Shown: positions 40,743 to 52,004, counted from the stretch's first letter. The stretch: 64,000 nucleotides of DNA from Actinomycetota bacterium (GCA_027313705.1 DAHVDE010000023.1:1-64000); one strand, 5' to 3'. The notes: generated from the letters alone by a model not told the origin. A program made the numbers and translations.

Positions 40743-41324
40743 TCAGCGGCCTGGACCGGTCACCGTCGCGGGCGAGAACAAGTACGCCAGGTCGTCCCAG
40801 CGAGCGAAAAGCAGCGCGGCGACCAGTCCGCCCGCCAAGGCGAGCAGCGATCCGGGCGCCGACGGCCTGGCACTGGCGAACGGAACGCAGGCCAGCCCGG
40901 CTAGCAGCACTACCAGCAAGGACACGTTGCGTATCAGGTGCGAGGGGCCAAGCGGCCGGCCGGCCCTGGCGCCGAAGCAGGCACAGGTGGCGGTGATGCC
41001 GCGGCGCAAGACGACAGTCACGCCCGCCGCAAGCACCGCCGTGAGGACGCAGGCAAGGGCGAGCGCCAGACCGGCCGCGGCCATCACGCCGGCCAGACCG
41101 GCCACGACAAGCGCCACTGCGAAGGCAGCCGCGACGGCGACGATCGCCTCGCCGGTCACGAGCAGGACCGCGGCGCCGGGGAGTGCCCGCTCGCTCAGCA
41201 AGGTGGTGTCCCGCAGGCTGGCAAGATAATCCAGGTACGCGGCGCGGCCACGCAACTTGCTGACGGACGAGACGGCGAAAACACCTAAGGCGGTGCCAAG
41301 CACGGCAAGCACGAACTCAGTCAT
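40743..41324 (-). CDS. MauE/DoxX-like redox-associated membrane protein (second copy)
   Basis: TM pattern; CACFGARAGRPLGPSHLIRN motif. Confidence 0.78.
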   Translation of the reverse strand: MTEFVLAVLGTALGVFAVSSVSKLRGRAAYLDYLASLRDTTLLSERALPGAAVLLVTGEAIVAVAAAFAVALVVAGLAGVMAAAGLALALACVLTAVLAAGVTVVLRRGITATCACFGARAGRPLGPSHLIRNVSLLVVLLAGLACVPFASARPSAPGSLLALAGGLVAALLFARWDDLAYLFSPATVTGPGR

Positions 41325-41333
41325 CCAACCAGT

Positions 41334-42497
41334 CTAATTACTCCCGATCCATTTACTCCCGATCCATTTACTCCCGATCCATTTACTCCCGATCAGTGCG
41401 CCTGCCTGGCGAAGCAGGTCACCTGCCCTGGCCATGCTGGCGGCCTGATCGGGCGCGAGGTCCGCAAGCGCGTAGCCCGCCGCGAACCCGGCCTCGGCAA
41501 GCCGCTGCCTGGTCAGCAGCAACTGGCCGGCCACGGCGATGACGGGAACGCCGCGCCTGGCCGCGGCCCTGGCCACGCCGACCGGCGCCTTGCCCCGAAG
41601 CGACTGCTCGTCCATGCTGCCCTCGCCGGTAATCACCAGGTCGGCCCCGGCAAGTGCCGCATCGAACCCGATCAGGTCAAGCACTAGGTCAACGCCTGGC
41701 ACCAGCCTGGCACCGAGATAGGCGAGCGCCGCGAACCCGGTACCGCCGGCCGCGCCCGCCCCAGGCAGGTCCGCGCAGCGGCGACCGGTCGCCGCCGCCG
41801 TGAGCTCGGCCCACCTGGTCAGCGCGCGGTCAAGCATCGCCACCTGCGCACCTGTGGCGCCCTTCTGCGGCCCGAAAACCGCCGCCGCCCCGGCCGGCCC
41901 GAGCAGCGGGTTGTCGACATCGCTGGCGACCAGGACTTCGCACCGGCGCCCGGCTGGGCGCAGCCGCGGGTCGAGTCCCGCAACATCCACCGCCGCCAGT
42001 CGCGCGAGCGCCGCTCCGCCGCGCCCGATTTCCGCGCCGTCGCCGCCGGTCAGCCGGACACCGAGCGCCTGGACCAGGCCGGCGCCGCCGTCGGTGCTCG
42101 CGCTGCCGCCGATGCCGAGCACGACCGTCGAGGCGCCGTGGTCGAGCGCGGCGCGGATCACCTGCCCGACGCCATAGGTCGATGCGGTCAGCGGCGCCTT
42201 CGCTCCTGGCAGCAGCCGCAAGCCTGCTACCTGTGCCAGTTCGACCACGGCGGCCCCGGCCAGGAAAGCGAACCCTGACCTGACCGGCTCGCCGACCGGG
42301 CCTTCTGCCTCGCAGGGCACCAGTTCGTAGCCGGCCGACAGGGCGGCGGCGACGGTGCCTTCCCCGCCGTCGGCCACGGGCAGCCGCACTGCCTCGATGT
42401 CCGGCCTGACGTCGGCCAGCCCGGCCGCGATCTGCGCCGCAGCCTCAGCCGCCGTCGCGCTCCCCTTGAACTTGTCAGGCGCGACGAGTACCCGCAT
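41334..42497 (-). CDS. Glycerate kinase (GarK/GlxK family)
   Basis: MRVLVAPDKFKGSATAAEAA, VRLPVADGGEGTVAAALSAGYE, GIGGSASTDGGAGLVQALG, TGEGSMDEQSLRGKAPVGVA. Confidence 0.9.
   Translation of the reverse strand: MRVLVAPDKFKGSATAAEAAAQIAAGLADVRPDIEAVRLPVADGGEGTVAAALSAGYELVPCEAEGPVGEPVRSGFAFLAGAAVVELAQVAGLRLLPGAKAPLTASTYGVGQVIRAALDHGASTVVLGIGGSASTDGGAGLVQALGVRLTGGDGAEIGRGGAALARLAAVDVAGLDPRLRPAGRRCEVLVASDVDNPLLGPAGAAAVFGPQKGATGAQVAMLDRALTRWAELTAAATGRRCADLPGAGAAGGTGFAALAYLGARLVPGVDLVLDLIGFDAALAGADLVITGEGSMDEQSLRGKAPVGVARAAARRGVPVIAVAGQLLLTRQRLAEAGFAAGYALADLAPDQAASMARAGDLLRQAGALIGSKWIGSKWIGSKWIGSN
41336..41395. repeat. 15-bp tandem repeat (ATTTACTCCCGATCC), four copies, encoding the C-terminal SKWIG repeats of glycerate kinase
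   Basis: Direct reading; protein ends GSKWIGSKWIGSKWIGSKWIGSN*. Confidence 0.92.
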
Positions 42498-42500
42498 TGG

Positions 42501-43628
42501 CTATTCGCCGAGTCCCAGGGTCGCTATCAGGCCGCGCGCCGCCGCGCCGCCAGCCTCTTCCGCGAGGTCGAGCGCGGCGCTCACGTTCAGCCCGGCGCAC
42601 AGCGCATCGGACACCGCTTCTGACGCCGCCTGCGCCGCCGCAGCCGAACCCCCGCGGCGGCCGGCGGCGCGGAAGAGCCGCTCCAGCCGCCCCGTCGCCG
42701 CCTCCAGTTCACCGGCCGAGTAATCCCAGCCCGCCGACCAGGGCCGGTCGATCAGGCAGAGCCGCAGCGCGGCCGGAGCGTAGTTCTCGAGCACGTCGCT
42801 GACCAGCACCAGGTTGCCGGTCGATTTCGCCATCTTCGCCCCGTTCAGCCGGACCACGCCGACGCCAAACCTGGTCCGCGCGAACGGCCGGACACCGCTG
42901 ACCGCCTCGGCCATCGCGACCTGATACGCATGGTGCGGGAACCGCAGGTCATCGCCGCCGCTGAGCACGTCCACGGCCAGCCCGAGCACGGAGAGCGACA
43001 TGGCCGCGCACTCCGCGTGCCAGCCAGGCCGCCCGGTACCCCACGGCGAGGGCCAGCCGGGCTCCCCTGGCCGCGACCGCTGCCAGACCGCCACGTCAAG
43101 CGGGTCGTCCTGGGCGGGATTATCGAGCCTGGCCCCATACTCGGCCGCTAGTTTCCCGGCCTCATCCCGGTCAAGCCCGGCCCGTTCGGCGACGGCGGCA
43201 CCGCGGAAGTACACCGTGCCGTCGCGCAGGTAAGCCGTCCCTGTTCGCAGCAGAGCCGAAGCCAGCCTGATCACCTGCCCGACGTTCCGCCTCGCGCGCG
43301 GCGCGAACTGCGGTTCGCGTACCGCAAGCGCGCTCATGTCCTGGTCGAACCTGAACTGCTGCACAGAAGCGAACGCGTCGAACGCAGACCCGGACCGCTC
43401 AGCGGCCGCGAACAGCACGTCATCCACGTCGGTGACGTTCCTGCACAGCTGCGAGCTGACCCCGATCGAGCCGAGCACGCGGGTCAGCACGTCAACCCAG
43501 ACGAAGGTGGCCGCGTGACCGAGATGCGTGACGTCGTAAGGGGTGATACCGCAACAGTAGATCCGCGCCCGGTCAACCACCGGCAGGTGACTGTCGCCAA
43601 GCCGCAGCACGGCCGTCTTCTCGCTCAT
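42501..43628 (-). CDS. MshC/cysteinyl-tRNA-synthetase-like cysteine ligase
   Basis: [55 protein letters not shown]. Confidence 0.8.
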   Translation of the reverse strand: MSEKTAVLRLGDSHLPVVDRARIYCCGITPYDVTHLGHAATFVWVDVLTRVLGSIGVSSQLCRNVTDVDDVLFAAAERSGSAFDAFASVQQFRFDQDMSALAVREPQFAPRARRNVGQVIRLASALLRTGTAYLRDGTVYFRGAAVAERAGLDRDEAGKLAAEYGARLDNPAQDDPLDVAVWQRSRPGEPGWPSPWGTGRPGWHAECAAMSLSVLGLAVDVLSGGDDLRFPHHAYQVAMAEAVSGVRPFARTRFGVGVVRLNGAKMAKSTGNLVLVSDVLENYAPAALRLCLIDRPWSAGWDYSAGELEAATGRLERLFRAAGRRGGSAAAAQAASEAVSDALCAGLNVSAALDLAEEAGGAAARGLIATLGLGE

Positions 43629-43709
43629 AACACGAGTATCTGTGTTGGCGGTGTCGCAAAGCGCGCTAGGGTCGCGAACGGATACTTGCGAAGCGAGGGG
43701 ACGAGCGAA

Positions 43710-45353
43710 GTGAGCACACCGCTGCGCAGCCGGCCCGCCTGGGCCGCGCTCGCCGAGCATCACGGCAAGATCAAGGATCTGCACCTGCGTGACCTGTTCG
43801 CCGCCGACCCGCTGCGTGGCGAGCGCCTGACCGCCGAGGCGGAGGACGCGGGTCTCTTTCTCGACTACTCGAAGAACCTGATCACCGAGGAAACGCTGGC
43901 GCTGCTCTTCGAGCTGGCCAGCCAGTCTGGCCTGGCCGACCGGATCGAGGCCATGTTCACCGGCCAGCACATCAATGTCACCGAGGACCGGGCCGTCCTG
44001 CACGTGGCCCTGCGGATGCCGAAGGGCACCAGCCTGATCGTGGACGGCACAGACGTCGTAGCGCAAGTGCACGAGGTGCTCGAGGCGATGGCCGCCTTCG
44101 CGACGAAGATCAGGTCAGGCGAGTGGCGCGGGTTTACCGGCGAGCCGATCACCGCGATCGTCAACATCGGCATCGGGGGCTCGGATCTCGGCCCGGTCAT
44201 GGCCTACGAGGCGCTCCGCGCCTACTCCGACCGCAGCCGCACCTTCAGGTTCGTCTCGAACGTGGACCCTACGGACTTCGCCGAGGCCACCGGTGACCTG
44301 GACCCGGCCAAGACCTTGTTCATCGTCTCCTCCAAGACCTTCACCACGCTCGAGACGCTCAGCAACGCGCGCAGCGCCCGCGACTGGATCGTCGGTGCGC
44401 TCGGCGACGAGGCGGCGGTCGCGCGGCACTTCGCCGCAGTGTCGACCAACGCGGAGAAGGTCGCTGCGTTCGGTATCGATACCGCCAATATGTTCGGCTT
44501 CTGGGATTGGGTTGGTGGCCGCTACTCGATGGACTCGGCCATCGGCCTGTCCACGATGATCGCGATCGGTCCCGAGCGGTTCGCCGAGCTGCTGGCCGGC
44601 TTCCACGCCATGGACCAGCATTTCCGCACCGCACCGCTGGCCGGCAACTTGCCGGCGCTGATGGGCCTGCTCCAGGTGTGGTACGTCGGATTCTTCGGCG
44701 TCAAGAGCATCGGCGTGATGCCCTACGAGCAGTACCTGAAGCGGTTCCCCGCATACTTGCAGCAGCTCACCATGGAATCCAACGGCAAGCACGTCACCCT
44801 GGACGGCACGCACGTCGATTACGGCACCGGCCCGGTGTTCTGGGGCGAGCCTGGCACCAACGGCCAGCACAGTTTCTACCAGTTGCTGCACCAGGGCACC
44901 GAACTTATCCCCGTCGACCTGATCGGCTTCGGCACCTCGCTCAACCCGATCAGGGACCAGCATGACCTGCTCACCTCCAACGTCTTCGCGCAAGCTCAGG
45001 CGCTCGGCTTCGGCAAGACCCTTGAGCAGGTGCTGGCCGAAGGCACGCCGCCGCAGGTCGCGCCGCACAAGGTGATGGAAGGCAACCGGCCGAGCAACGT
45101 GCTCCTGGCGCAGATCCTGACTCCCCGCCTGCTCGGCTCCCTGGTCGCGCTATACGAGCACGCGGTATTCACGGCAGGCACGATCTGGGGCATCGACTCC
45201 TTCGATCAGTGGGGAGTCGAGCTAGGCAAGGCACTCGCGGCGGCGATCGGTCCCGAGCTGACCAGCGAGGCCGAGCCAGAGCTTCATCATGATTCGTCAA
45301 CGAACGCCCTGATCAGGCGTTACCGCAAGATCAAAGGAGTATCAGAAAGATGA
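43710..45353 (+). CDS. pgi: Glucose-6-phosphate isomerase
   Basis: [78 protein letters not shown] start proposed. Confidence 0.93.
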   Translation: MSTPLRSRPAWAALAEHHGKIKDLHLRDLFAADPLRGERLTAEAEDAGLFLDYSKNLITEETLALLFELASQSGLADRIEAMFTGQHINVTEDRAVLHVALRMPKGTSLIVDGTDVVAQVHEVLEAMAAFATKIRSGEWRGFTGEPITAIVNIGIGGSDLGPVMAYEALRAYSDRSRTFRFVSNVDPTDFAEATGDLDPAKTLFIVSSKTFTTLETLSNARSARDWIVGALGDEAAVARHFAAVSTNAEKVAAFGIDTANMFGFWDWVGGRYSMDSAIGLSTMIAIGPERFAELLAGFHAMDQHFRTAPLAGNLPALMGLLQVWYVGFFGVKSIGVMPYEQYLKRFPAYLQQLTMESNGKHVTLDGTHVDYGTGPVFWGEPGTNGQHSFYQLLHQGTELIPVDLIGFGTSLNPIRDQHDLLTSNVFAQAQALGFGKTLEQVLAEGTPPQVAPHKVMEGNRPSNVLLAQILTPRLLGSLVALYEHAVFTAGTIWGIDSFDQWGVELGKALAAAIGPELTSEAEPELHHDSSTNALIRRYRKIKGVSER

Positions 45354-46390
45354 CCACGGAGCACCCGATGCAGCTAGGCATGGTCGGTCTCGGGCGCATG
45401 GGGGCGAACCTGGTCCGCAGGCTCATGCGGGACGGTCATGACTGCGTCGTCTACGACGTCAACTCCGCCGCCGTCGACGCACTCGTCGCCGAGGGCGCAA
45501 CCGGCGCGAGCGATCTCGATGACTTCGTCGCCAAACTGGAGCCACCGCGCACCGCCTGGCTGATGCTGCCCGCGGCGATCACCGGCCGTACCCTGGACCA
45601 CCTGGCCTCGATGCTCGACCGCGGCGACACGGTCATCGACGGCGGCAACAGCTACTACCGCGACGACATCGCCCGCGCGAAGGCACTGCGCCCCAAGGGC
45701 ATCCATTACCTGGACTGCGGCACCTCGGGCGGCGTCTGGGGCCTGGAACGCGGCTACTGCCTGATGATCGGCGGTGACGACGAGGCGGTGACCAGGCTCG
45801 ACCCCATCTTCAAGACCATCGCGCCAGGCAAGGGCGACGTCGAGGACACTCCAGGCCGTCAGCCGGGCGGCACCGCCGCTGAAGGCTACCTGCACTGCGG
45901 TCAGGCCGGGGCCGGCCACTTCGTCAAGATGGTGCACAACGGCATCGAGTACGGCATGATGGCCGCGATCGCCGAGGGCCTGTCGATCATCAAGCACGCC
46001 AACGCCGGCCTGGAAGAGACCGAGACCGACGCCGAGACGACCCCGCTGACCGACCCGCAGGCCTACCAGTACAACATTCCCGTCCCCGAGGTGGCCGAGG
46101 TCTGGCGCCGGGGCTCGGTGGTCAGTTCCTGGCTGGTCGACCTGACCGCGTCGGCCCTGGCCAAGTCACCAGACCTGAGCGAGTTCGCCGGGCACGTCTC
46201 CGACTCAGGCGAAGGCCGCTGGACCGTGCTCGCCGCCGTCGAAGAGGGCGTGCCGGCGCCAGTCATCACCTCATCGCTCTATCAGCGGTTCGAGTCGCGC
46301 GGCCTGGGCGAGTTCACCGACAAGCTGCTTTCCGCGATGCGCAGCGAGTTCGGCGGTCACGCGGAAAAGTCCGAGACGAAGATCCGGTAA
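45350..46390 (+). CDS. gnd: 6-phosphogluconate dehydrogenase (decarboxylating)
   Basis: [61 protein letters not shown]. Confidence 0.92.
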   Translation: MTTEHPMQLGMVGLGRMGANLVRRLMRDGHDCVVYDVNSAAVDALVAEGATGASDLDDFVAKLEPPRTAWLMLPAAITGRTLDHLASMLDRGDTVIDGGNSYYRDDIARAKALRPKGIHYLDCGTSGGVWGLERGYCLMIGGDDEAVTRLDPIFKTIAPGKGDVEDTPGRQPGGTAAEGYLHCGQAGAGHFVKMVHNGIEYGMMAAIAEGLSIIKHANAGLEETETDAETTPLTDPQAYQYNIPVPEVAEVWRRGSVVSSWLVDLTASALAKSPDLSEFAGHVSDSGEGRWTVLAAVEEGVPAPVITSSLYQRFESRGLGEFTDKLLSAMRSEFGGHAEKSETKIR

Positions 46391-46457
46391 GGAAACTCCT
46401 CGAACTTGGGCGTGCTGTACTCGCCGGTCAGGGCGCAGCGACGAGCCGAGCAGCGCA

Positions 46458-46477
46458 AGCCAGCCAGCCAGCCAGCC
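46458..46477. repeat. Tetranucleotide repeat (AGCC)x5
   Basis: Direct reading, between convergent gnd and rpiA. Confidence 0.85.
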
Positions 46478-46480
46478 GGT

Positions 46481-47125
46481 TTACCGCAGGATCCTGTGTT
46501 CTACCGAGCCGGCCCTGGCGATGAGCACATCAGCGGTCAGCGAGGGCTCGAACAGGCCGTGCCCGACCAGGCCGGGGGTAGCCGACAGCCTCGCCGCAAG
46601 TTCGGAAGGATCTCCGACCGGCCCGGTGTAGTCGGCTATGACACCGCCATCAGGACTGGGCGGCCAGCCGGCCCGCAGCACGGCAGAACCAAGCTCGCGC
46701 AGCGTGGCCGGCAGTCCGAAGGCAAGCAGTTCCAGCGGCACTGGCGGGCGCAGCACGTCCGCCGGCTTGGTCGAGTCTCCGATCACCACGAACCTGGCGG
46801 CCGACGCCGCCACGATCTTCTCCCTGGTGTGGGCGCCGCCGCCGCCCTTGATCAGCCAGCCGTCCGGCGTGATCTGGTCGGCGCCGTCGATCGCGATGTC
46901 CAGGTGATCGAGCATGTCGGCGAGCTCGACCTCAAGACCTAGCTCGGTCGCCTTTCGCTGCGTGTGCACCGAGGTGGCAACGCACCTGATCGCCAGCTTC
47001 CTTGCGGCGAGCGCGGGAAGCAAGAACGCCACTGTCGAGCCGGTGCCAAGACCCACGGCCATGCCATCCTCGACAAGTTCGGCCGCCGCCTGCGCGGCTA
47101 GCTGCTTTTCCCTGTCAATGCTCAC
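46481..47125 (-). CDS. rpiA: Ribose-5-phosphate isomerase A
   Basis: DGMAVGLGTGSTVAFLLPAL, DIAIDGADQITPDGWLIKGGGGAHTREKIVAASA. Confidence 0.92.
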   Translation of the reverse strand: MSIDREKQLAAQAAAELVEDGMAVGLGTGSTVAFLLPALAARKLAIRCVATSVHTQRKATELGLEVELADMLDHLDIAIDGADQITPDGWLIKGGGGAHTREKIVAASAARFVVIGDSTKPADVLRPPVPLELLAFGLPATLRELGSAVLRAGWPPSPDGGVIADYTGPVGDPSELAARLSATPGLVGHGLFEPSLTADVLIARAGSVEHRILR

Positions 47126-47169
47126 GTGGCGAAGTCTTCCCGTTGCGGCGGCATGGCACTATTGGCCCC

Positions 47170-48627
47170 ATGCAATCCAACAATCATGCGACCAAGCGCC
47201 CAGAGGACCATGTCATCGTAATCTTCGGCGCAACCGGTGACCTGGCAAAGCGCAAGCTGCTGCCTGGTTTGTTCCATCTGGCCAAGTCCGGATTGCTGCC
47301 GGCCGGGTACCGCGTGATCGGCTCAGCGCCGCACGACTGCATCATGACTGACAACGAGTTCAGAGGACACGCCAAAGACGCGTGCTTGCAGTTCGGCCTG
47401 GCCAAGCCGACCGGCACGGCCTGGAAAGAATTCGAGAGCAAGCTCCACTTCGCCTGCTCTGACGCGGACAATCCCAAGCCGCTTGTCGACGCCGTGGCCC
47501 GCGCGGAGGAGGGAATCGGCGGCACCCCGAAGCGAATCTTCCACCTCGCCGTGCCGCCGTCGGCGTTCGGCTCGGTGATCGGCATGCTCGGGAACACCAA
47601 GCTGTCGCAGAACGCCAGCGTCATCATTGAGAAGCCGTTCGGCTACGACCTCCCGTCCTGCCAGCAGCTGAGCGCGACCGTGCACTCGGTCTTCGGCGAG
47701 GAACACGTGTTCAGGATCGACCACTTCCTCGGCAAGGAGTCGGTCGAGAACATCCTGGCCTTCAGGTTCGCCAACGGCCTGTTCGAGCCGATCTGGAACC
47801 GCGATCACATCTCACACGTGCAGATCGACGTGCCTGAGCACATCAGCATCGAAGGACGAGCCTCGTTTTTCGAGAAGACAGGCACCTTCAGGGACATGAT
47901 CGTGACCCACCTCTTCCAGGTGCTCGGGTTCGTGGCCATGGAACCGCCGACCACGTTCAGCGCCAAGTCGCTTCGGGACGAGAAATCCAAGGTGTACCAG
48001 GCCATGCGCCTGCTCGACCCGGCGAAGGTGGTGCGCGGGCAGTACGCGGGCTACCGGGGCGAGCAGGGCGTCGCCGCCGACAGCGACACGGAGACGTTCA
48101 CCGCCCTGCGGGTCGACATCGACAACTGGCGCTGGTCAGGGGTGCCCTTCTACCTGCGGTCAGGCAAGTCGATGGCGCAGCGGAGGCAGACCGTCACGCT
48201 CGGGCTCAAAGAACCCGTGCTCAGGATGTTCCCCGTGACGGCCAGGACCAGGCAGGACCAGCGGAGCAACGAGGTTGTCATCGACTTCGACGATCCCGGC
48301 TGGATCTGTGTGCAGTTCATGACCAAGCAGCCAGGCCCGCAGATGCGGCTCAAGGAAGTCGAGATGGTCTTCAAGTACTCAGACTCCTTCCACCGCATGC
48401 ACGAACTCGAAGGCTACGAACGGCTGATACTCGAAGCCATGCTCGGCGACCAGTCGCTATTCACCAGGTCGGACGAGATCGAGCGGATCTGGGAAGTAGC
48501 CACGCCGCTGCTTGACAACCCTCCCCCGGTCGAATTCTACGAGCCTGGCACCTGGGGTCCAGAGCAGCCGCTGCGGAACCTGATCCACCCATACCGCTGG
48601 CACCTGCCCGACGGCCACAAGGACTAG
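47170..48627 (+). CDS. zwf: Glucose-6-phosphate dehydrogenase
   Basis: VIFGATGDLAKRKLLPGLFHL, VIIEKPFGYDLPSCQQL, RIDHFLGKESVENILAFRFANGLFEPIWNR. Confidence 0.94.
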   Translation: MQSNNHATKRPEDHVIVIFGATGDLAKRKLLPGLFHLAKSGLLPAGYRVIGSAPHDCIMTDNEFRGHAKDACLQFGLAKPTGTAWKEFESKLHFACSDADNPKPLVDAVARAEEGIGGTPKRIFHLAVPPSAFGSVIGMLGNTKLSQNASVIIEKPFGYDLPSCQQLSATVHSVFGEEHVFRIDHFLGKESVENILAFRFANGLFEPIWNRDHISHVQIDVPEHISIEGRASFFEKTGTFRDMIVTHLFQVLGFVAMEPPTTFSAKSLRDEKSKVYQAMRLLDPAKVVRGQYAGYRGEQGVAADSDTETFTALRVDIDNWRWSGVPFYLRSGKSMAQRRQTVTLGLKEPVLRMFPVTARTRQDQRSNEVVIDFDDPGWICVQFMTKQPGPQMRLKEVEMVFKYSDSFHRMHELEGYERLILEAMLGDQSLFTRSDEIERIWEVATPLLDNPPPVEFYEPGTWGPEQPLRNLIHPYRWHLPDGHKD

Positions 48628-48638
48628 GGCAGCTACCA

Positions 48639-50126
48639 CTAGGTGAGGGGCCAGGAATGCACCGGCTCGCCGGTGGCGCTGAGTTCCAGGTAGTCCTGCG
48701 TCATCAGCCGCAGTGCCTCGTCCCTGCCGATACCGTGTGCCTGAAGCTGGCGTGCCGACCTGATCTGCCAGGCCGCCCCGTTCTGGCCGGTGACGCAGCG
48801 TCGCTCGATGATCGAAAGCAGGCGGCTTACATCCGAGCTGTCGATCCGCCAGCGAGCCAGGCCCCTGGCCGCCATCGGCAGCAGCCTGCGCAAGATCAGC
48901 TCGGCCACCGGCACCATGCCAAGGCCAGGCCAGTACACCTCGGCGTCAAGCCCGTACTTGGCCCCGGCCACCAGGTTGGACGCGGCAGCCGAGAACGACA
49001 TCTGGGACCAGATCGGCCGCTCGGCCTCGGCCAGCTCGCCGACCAGGCCGTAGTAGAACGCCGCGTTCGCCATCGAGTCCACCACGGTAGGTCCTGCGGG
49101 CAGCACCCGGTTCTCGACGCGCAGGTGCGGCTTGCCGTTGACGACGGCGTACACCGGGCGGTTCCAGCGGTACACGGTCCCGTTGTGCAGCGTAAGCTCC
49201 GCTAGCTGCGGCGCCTCGCCGCGTTCGAGCACCGCGACCGGATCCTCGTCCTCGCTGAGCGGCAGCAGGGCGGGGAAGTACTTCAGGTTCTCCTCAAACA
49301 GGTCGAACACGGAAGTCACCCACTGGTCACCGAACCAGACCCTTGGCCGTACCCCCTGCTCACGCAGCTCCTCAGGCCTGCTGTCCGTGGCCTGCTCGAA
49401 CAGCGTGATCCTGGTCTCGTGCCATAACTCGCAGCCGAGAAAGTACGGCGAGTTGGCGCCGGCCGCGACCTGGAGGCCGGCGATTGCCTGGGCCGCGTTC
49501 CAGTAATTCGCGAAAGTGTCCGGGCTGACCTGGAGGTGACATTGGAAGCTCGTGCATGCCGCCTCGGCGACAATTGAATCGGCATAGGCAAGCAGACGAT
49601 CCTGCCCTTCGATGAGGATCCTGATCTCCTCGCCCCTGGCCGCCAGGATCTCGTCATTGAGCAGCCGATACCTGGGGTTGAGCGAGATCGTTTCCTCGCT
49701 CACGTCGTCTTCGCACAGGCTCGGCAAGATCCCGATCATCGCCAGCCTGGTACCCGTCGGCTCGACTACTTCAGATACCCGTCGCAGGATCCGGTTCAGC
49801 GAAGACTGAAGCGAAGTGAACACCCCGCCGGTCAGTACCTCCGGATCGCCGGCCAGTTCGATGTTGAACTTGCCTAGCTCGGTCGCCCATGCCTCGTCGG
49901 CGATCATGGCGAGCACGTCGTGGTTGACCATCGCCGGATTACCGCATTTATCGACTAGATTGAACTCGATTTCCAGTCCTACATGTTGAATATCCGTCTC
50001 AAATCTAGATTCATGCAGCATCCTGGCAAGCACGTCGAGGCAACTGCGGACTTTCGCGCGGTAAGCACGCCGGTCCCTGCGGCTTATCGTGATCGCCGGC
50101 ACATCCCTGCCCATCAAACCCTCCAC
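48639..50126 (-). CDS. Glutamate-cysteine ligase family (GCS2-like) protein
   Basis: HVGLEIEFNLVDKCGNPAMVNHDVLAMI, SFQCHLQVSPDTFANYWNAAQAI, PHLRVENRVLPAGPTVVDSMANAAFYYGL. Confidence 0.8.
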   Translation of the reverse strand: MEGLMGRDVPAITISRRDRRAYRAKVRSCLDVLARMLHESRFETDIQHVGLEIEFNLVDKCGNPAMVNHDVLAMIADEAWATELGKFNIELAGDPEVLTGGVFTSLQSSLNRILRRVSEVVEPTGTRLAMIGILPSLCEDDVSEETISLNPRYRLLNDEILAARGEEIRILIEGQDRLLAYADSIVAEAACTSFQCHLQVSPDTFANYWNAAQAIAGLQVAAGANSPYFLGCELWHETRITLFEQATDSRPEELREQGVRPRVWFGDQWVTSVFDLFEENLKYFPALLPLSEDEDPVAVLERGEAPQLAELTLHNGTVYRWNRPVYAVVNGKPHLRVENRVLPAGPTVVDSMANAAFYYGLVGELAEAERPIWSQMSFSAAASNLVAGAKYGLDAEVYWPGLGMVPVAELILRRLLPMAARGLARWRIDSSDVSRLLSIIERRCVTGQNGAAWQIRSARQLQAHGIGRDEALRLMTQDYLELSATGEPVHSWPLT

Positions 50127-50197
50127 CGCGATCAGCCGCCATGTCGTTTACTCAGATTTACATGGATAGGACATGCTGAACAGGGTCAAGGTGCCGG

Positions 50198-51349
50198 TCA
50201 TCGCCCGACCGCGGCCGCCATTCGCCGCACGGCCTCGGTCAGCAGCTCAGGCGAGGTCCCGATGTTGAGCCTGGCGAAACCGGCTCCCTGGGTGCCGAAG
50301 TACGTCCCTCCGGTCAGCGCGACGCGCCCGCGCTCAAGGAAGGCGTCCTCAGGGTTGTCGCCTAGGCCGAGCCCCCGGCAGTCGAGCCAGCCGAGGAAGC
50401 TGGCCTGACCCGGCAGGTAACCGACCTGCGGCAGCCACTTTGCCAGCAATTCGGCCAGCAGGGCACGGTTCTGCGCTAGCTGATGCCGCACTGCCTCCAG
50501 CCAGTCGCCTGCCTGCGTGAACGCGGCCACCGACGCGAGCACTCCCAGGTGGGACGCGAGCAGCGCCTCCCATCGGCCCGCCAGCACCGCGGCCGCCGCC
50601 GCACTTCCCGCGACGGTCACGCCGCACTTCAGGCCGGGGATGTTCCACCCCTTCGAGGCCGAATTGAACGTGTAGGCACGTTCTGCCAGCGGATGATCGA
50701 GCGAGGCGAACGGCACGTGCTCGGCTCCGTCCAGTACCAGCGGCGCGTGGATCTCGTCGACGAGCAACTCGACCTGATGCTGCTGGCAAAGGTCGGCGAT
50801 CTGCAGCAACTGATCGCGGCTCCAGGTACGGCCAAGCGGGTTGTGCGGGTTACAGAGCAGGTATGCGCTGACATCCGGCCTGGCAAGCGCCGCGTCGATC
50901 GCCGCGAAGTCCAGGTCGTACCGGCCGTCGCTGGCACGCCGCAGCGGCGCCTGGACCACCTGCCTGCTGAGGTAACCGAGGCGGAGGAAGAAAGGCCCGT
51001 ACACCGGCGGGTTGATGACCACGCCTGACCCGTGCGGGGTAACCGCCATGAGGACTTCCGCGATCCCGGTCATCACGTCGGGAATCGCGAACACCCGGTC
51101 TGGTCTCACCTTCCAGCCGAATCGCTCGCCAGCAAACACGGCGAAGGCCTCGCCAAGCTCGCCGTCTCCCGGATAGCCGGTGTCGCCGATGTCGAGCGCC
51201 GCCCTGACCGCCGCCGCGATCGGCTCGGCGATCATGAAGTCCATTTCGGCCACGAACGCGGGAAGCACGTCAGCCGGGTAGACGGTCCACTTGTGACTCT
51301 TCCTGGCCCTCAGGTCGTCCAGCGTGAAAGTTCCGAGAAGTTTGTCCAC
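50198..51349 (-). CDS. MalY/PatB-family PLP aminotransferase (C-S lyase type)
   Basis: DLRARKSHKWTVYPADVLPAFVAEMDFMIAEPI, CNPHNPLGRTWSRDQL, NSASKGWNIPGLKCGV. Confidence 0.88.
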   Translation of the reverse strand: MDKLLGTFTLDDLRARKSHKWTVYPADVLPAFVAEMDFMIAEPIAAAVRAALDIGDTGYPGDGELGEAFAVFAGERFGWKVRPDRVFAIPDVMTGIAEVLMAVTPHGSGVVINPPVYGPFFLRLGYLSRQVVQAPLRRASDGRYDLDFAAIDAALARPDVSAYLLCNPHNPLGRTWSRDQLLQIADLCQQHQVELLVDEIHAPLVLDGAEHVPFASLDHPLAERAYTFNSASKGWNIPGLKCGVTVAGSAAAAAVLAGRWEALLASHLGVLASVAAFTQAGDWLEAVRHQLAQNRALLAELLAKWLPQVGYLPGQASFLGWLDCRGLGLGDNPEDAFLERGRVALTGGTYFGTQGAGFARLNIGTSPELLTEAVRRMAAAVGR

Positions 51350-51359
51350 TCCTGCGATG

Positions 51360-52004
51360 CTACGTGGGCGTCAGCCGATCGGGTATAGCCACCTCACCGG
51401 TCAGGTAACGTTCGACGGCCGGGCCGACCGTCGCACCGAGTTCGGTGACGCTCGCGCTGGTCACTGCGGGCAGCCCGAGCACGAGCCTGGTCAGCGCGAG
51501 GCCGATCAGGTGGGTTGCCACCATCGACGCACGGTACTGCGCCTCCGCCTGGTTGCCGATCCGGTCGAGCCCGCCGAGCCGCACGATCGCGGTCAGTACC
51601 GTGTCGGCCACGAACTCGCGCAGCATGAGCGCCGCCTGCTCGCTGGTCATGGCCGACCTGAGCAGGCCAAGGAACGTGTCCTTGACCTCCGGTGACTCCC
51701 AGATCGTCAGCGCCGTGGTAACCAGGCGCTCGCCAAGGCCGGTGCCTTCCTTCGCGATGCCGGCGATCACCTCGCCAGGCACTACCGGCAGGCGCATGGC
51801 AGCGGCGAACAGTGCCTCCTTGGTGCCGTAGAAGTGGTGCACGAGCGCGGGATCGACCCCGGCGACACCGGCGATTCCCCTGATCGTCGCGCCCTGATAG
51901 CCGTGCTCAGCGAACTGGCCCCTGGCGGCGTCGAGTATTGCTTCGCTGGTGCCGCTCTCACCCGATCTCCGCCCGGAACGGGCCCGCGGCTTGCGTTCAG
52001 TCAT
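51360..52004 (-). CDS. TetR-family regulator
   Basis: ILDAARGQFAEHGYQGATIRGIAGVAGVDPALVHHFYGTKEALFAAAM. Confidence 0.9.
   Translation of the reverse strand: MTERKPRARSGRRSGESGTSEAILDAARGQFAEHGYQGATIRGIAGVAGVDPALVHHFYGTKEALFAAAMRLPVVPGEVIAGIAKEGTGLGERLVTTALTIWESPEVKDTFLGLLRSAMTSEQAALMLREFVADTVLTAIVRLGGLDRIGNQAEAQYRASMVATHLIGLALTRLVLGLPAVTSASVTELGATVGPAVERYLTGEVAIPDRLTPT

Noticed and set aside
41336-41395. Repeat cluster considered as CRISPR-like or iteron array
   Set aside because: Head-to-tail 15-mers without spacers, coding for a pentapeptide repeat at a gene end.
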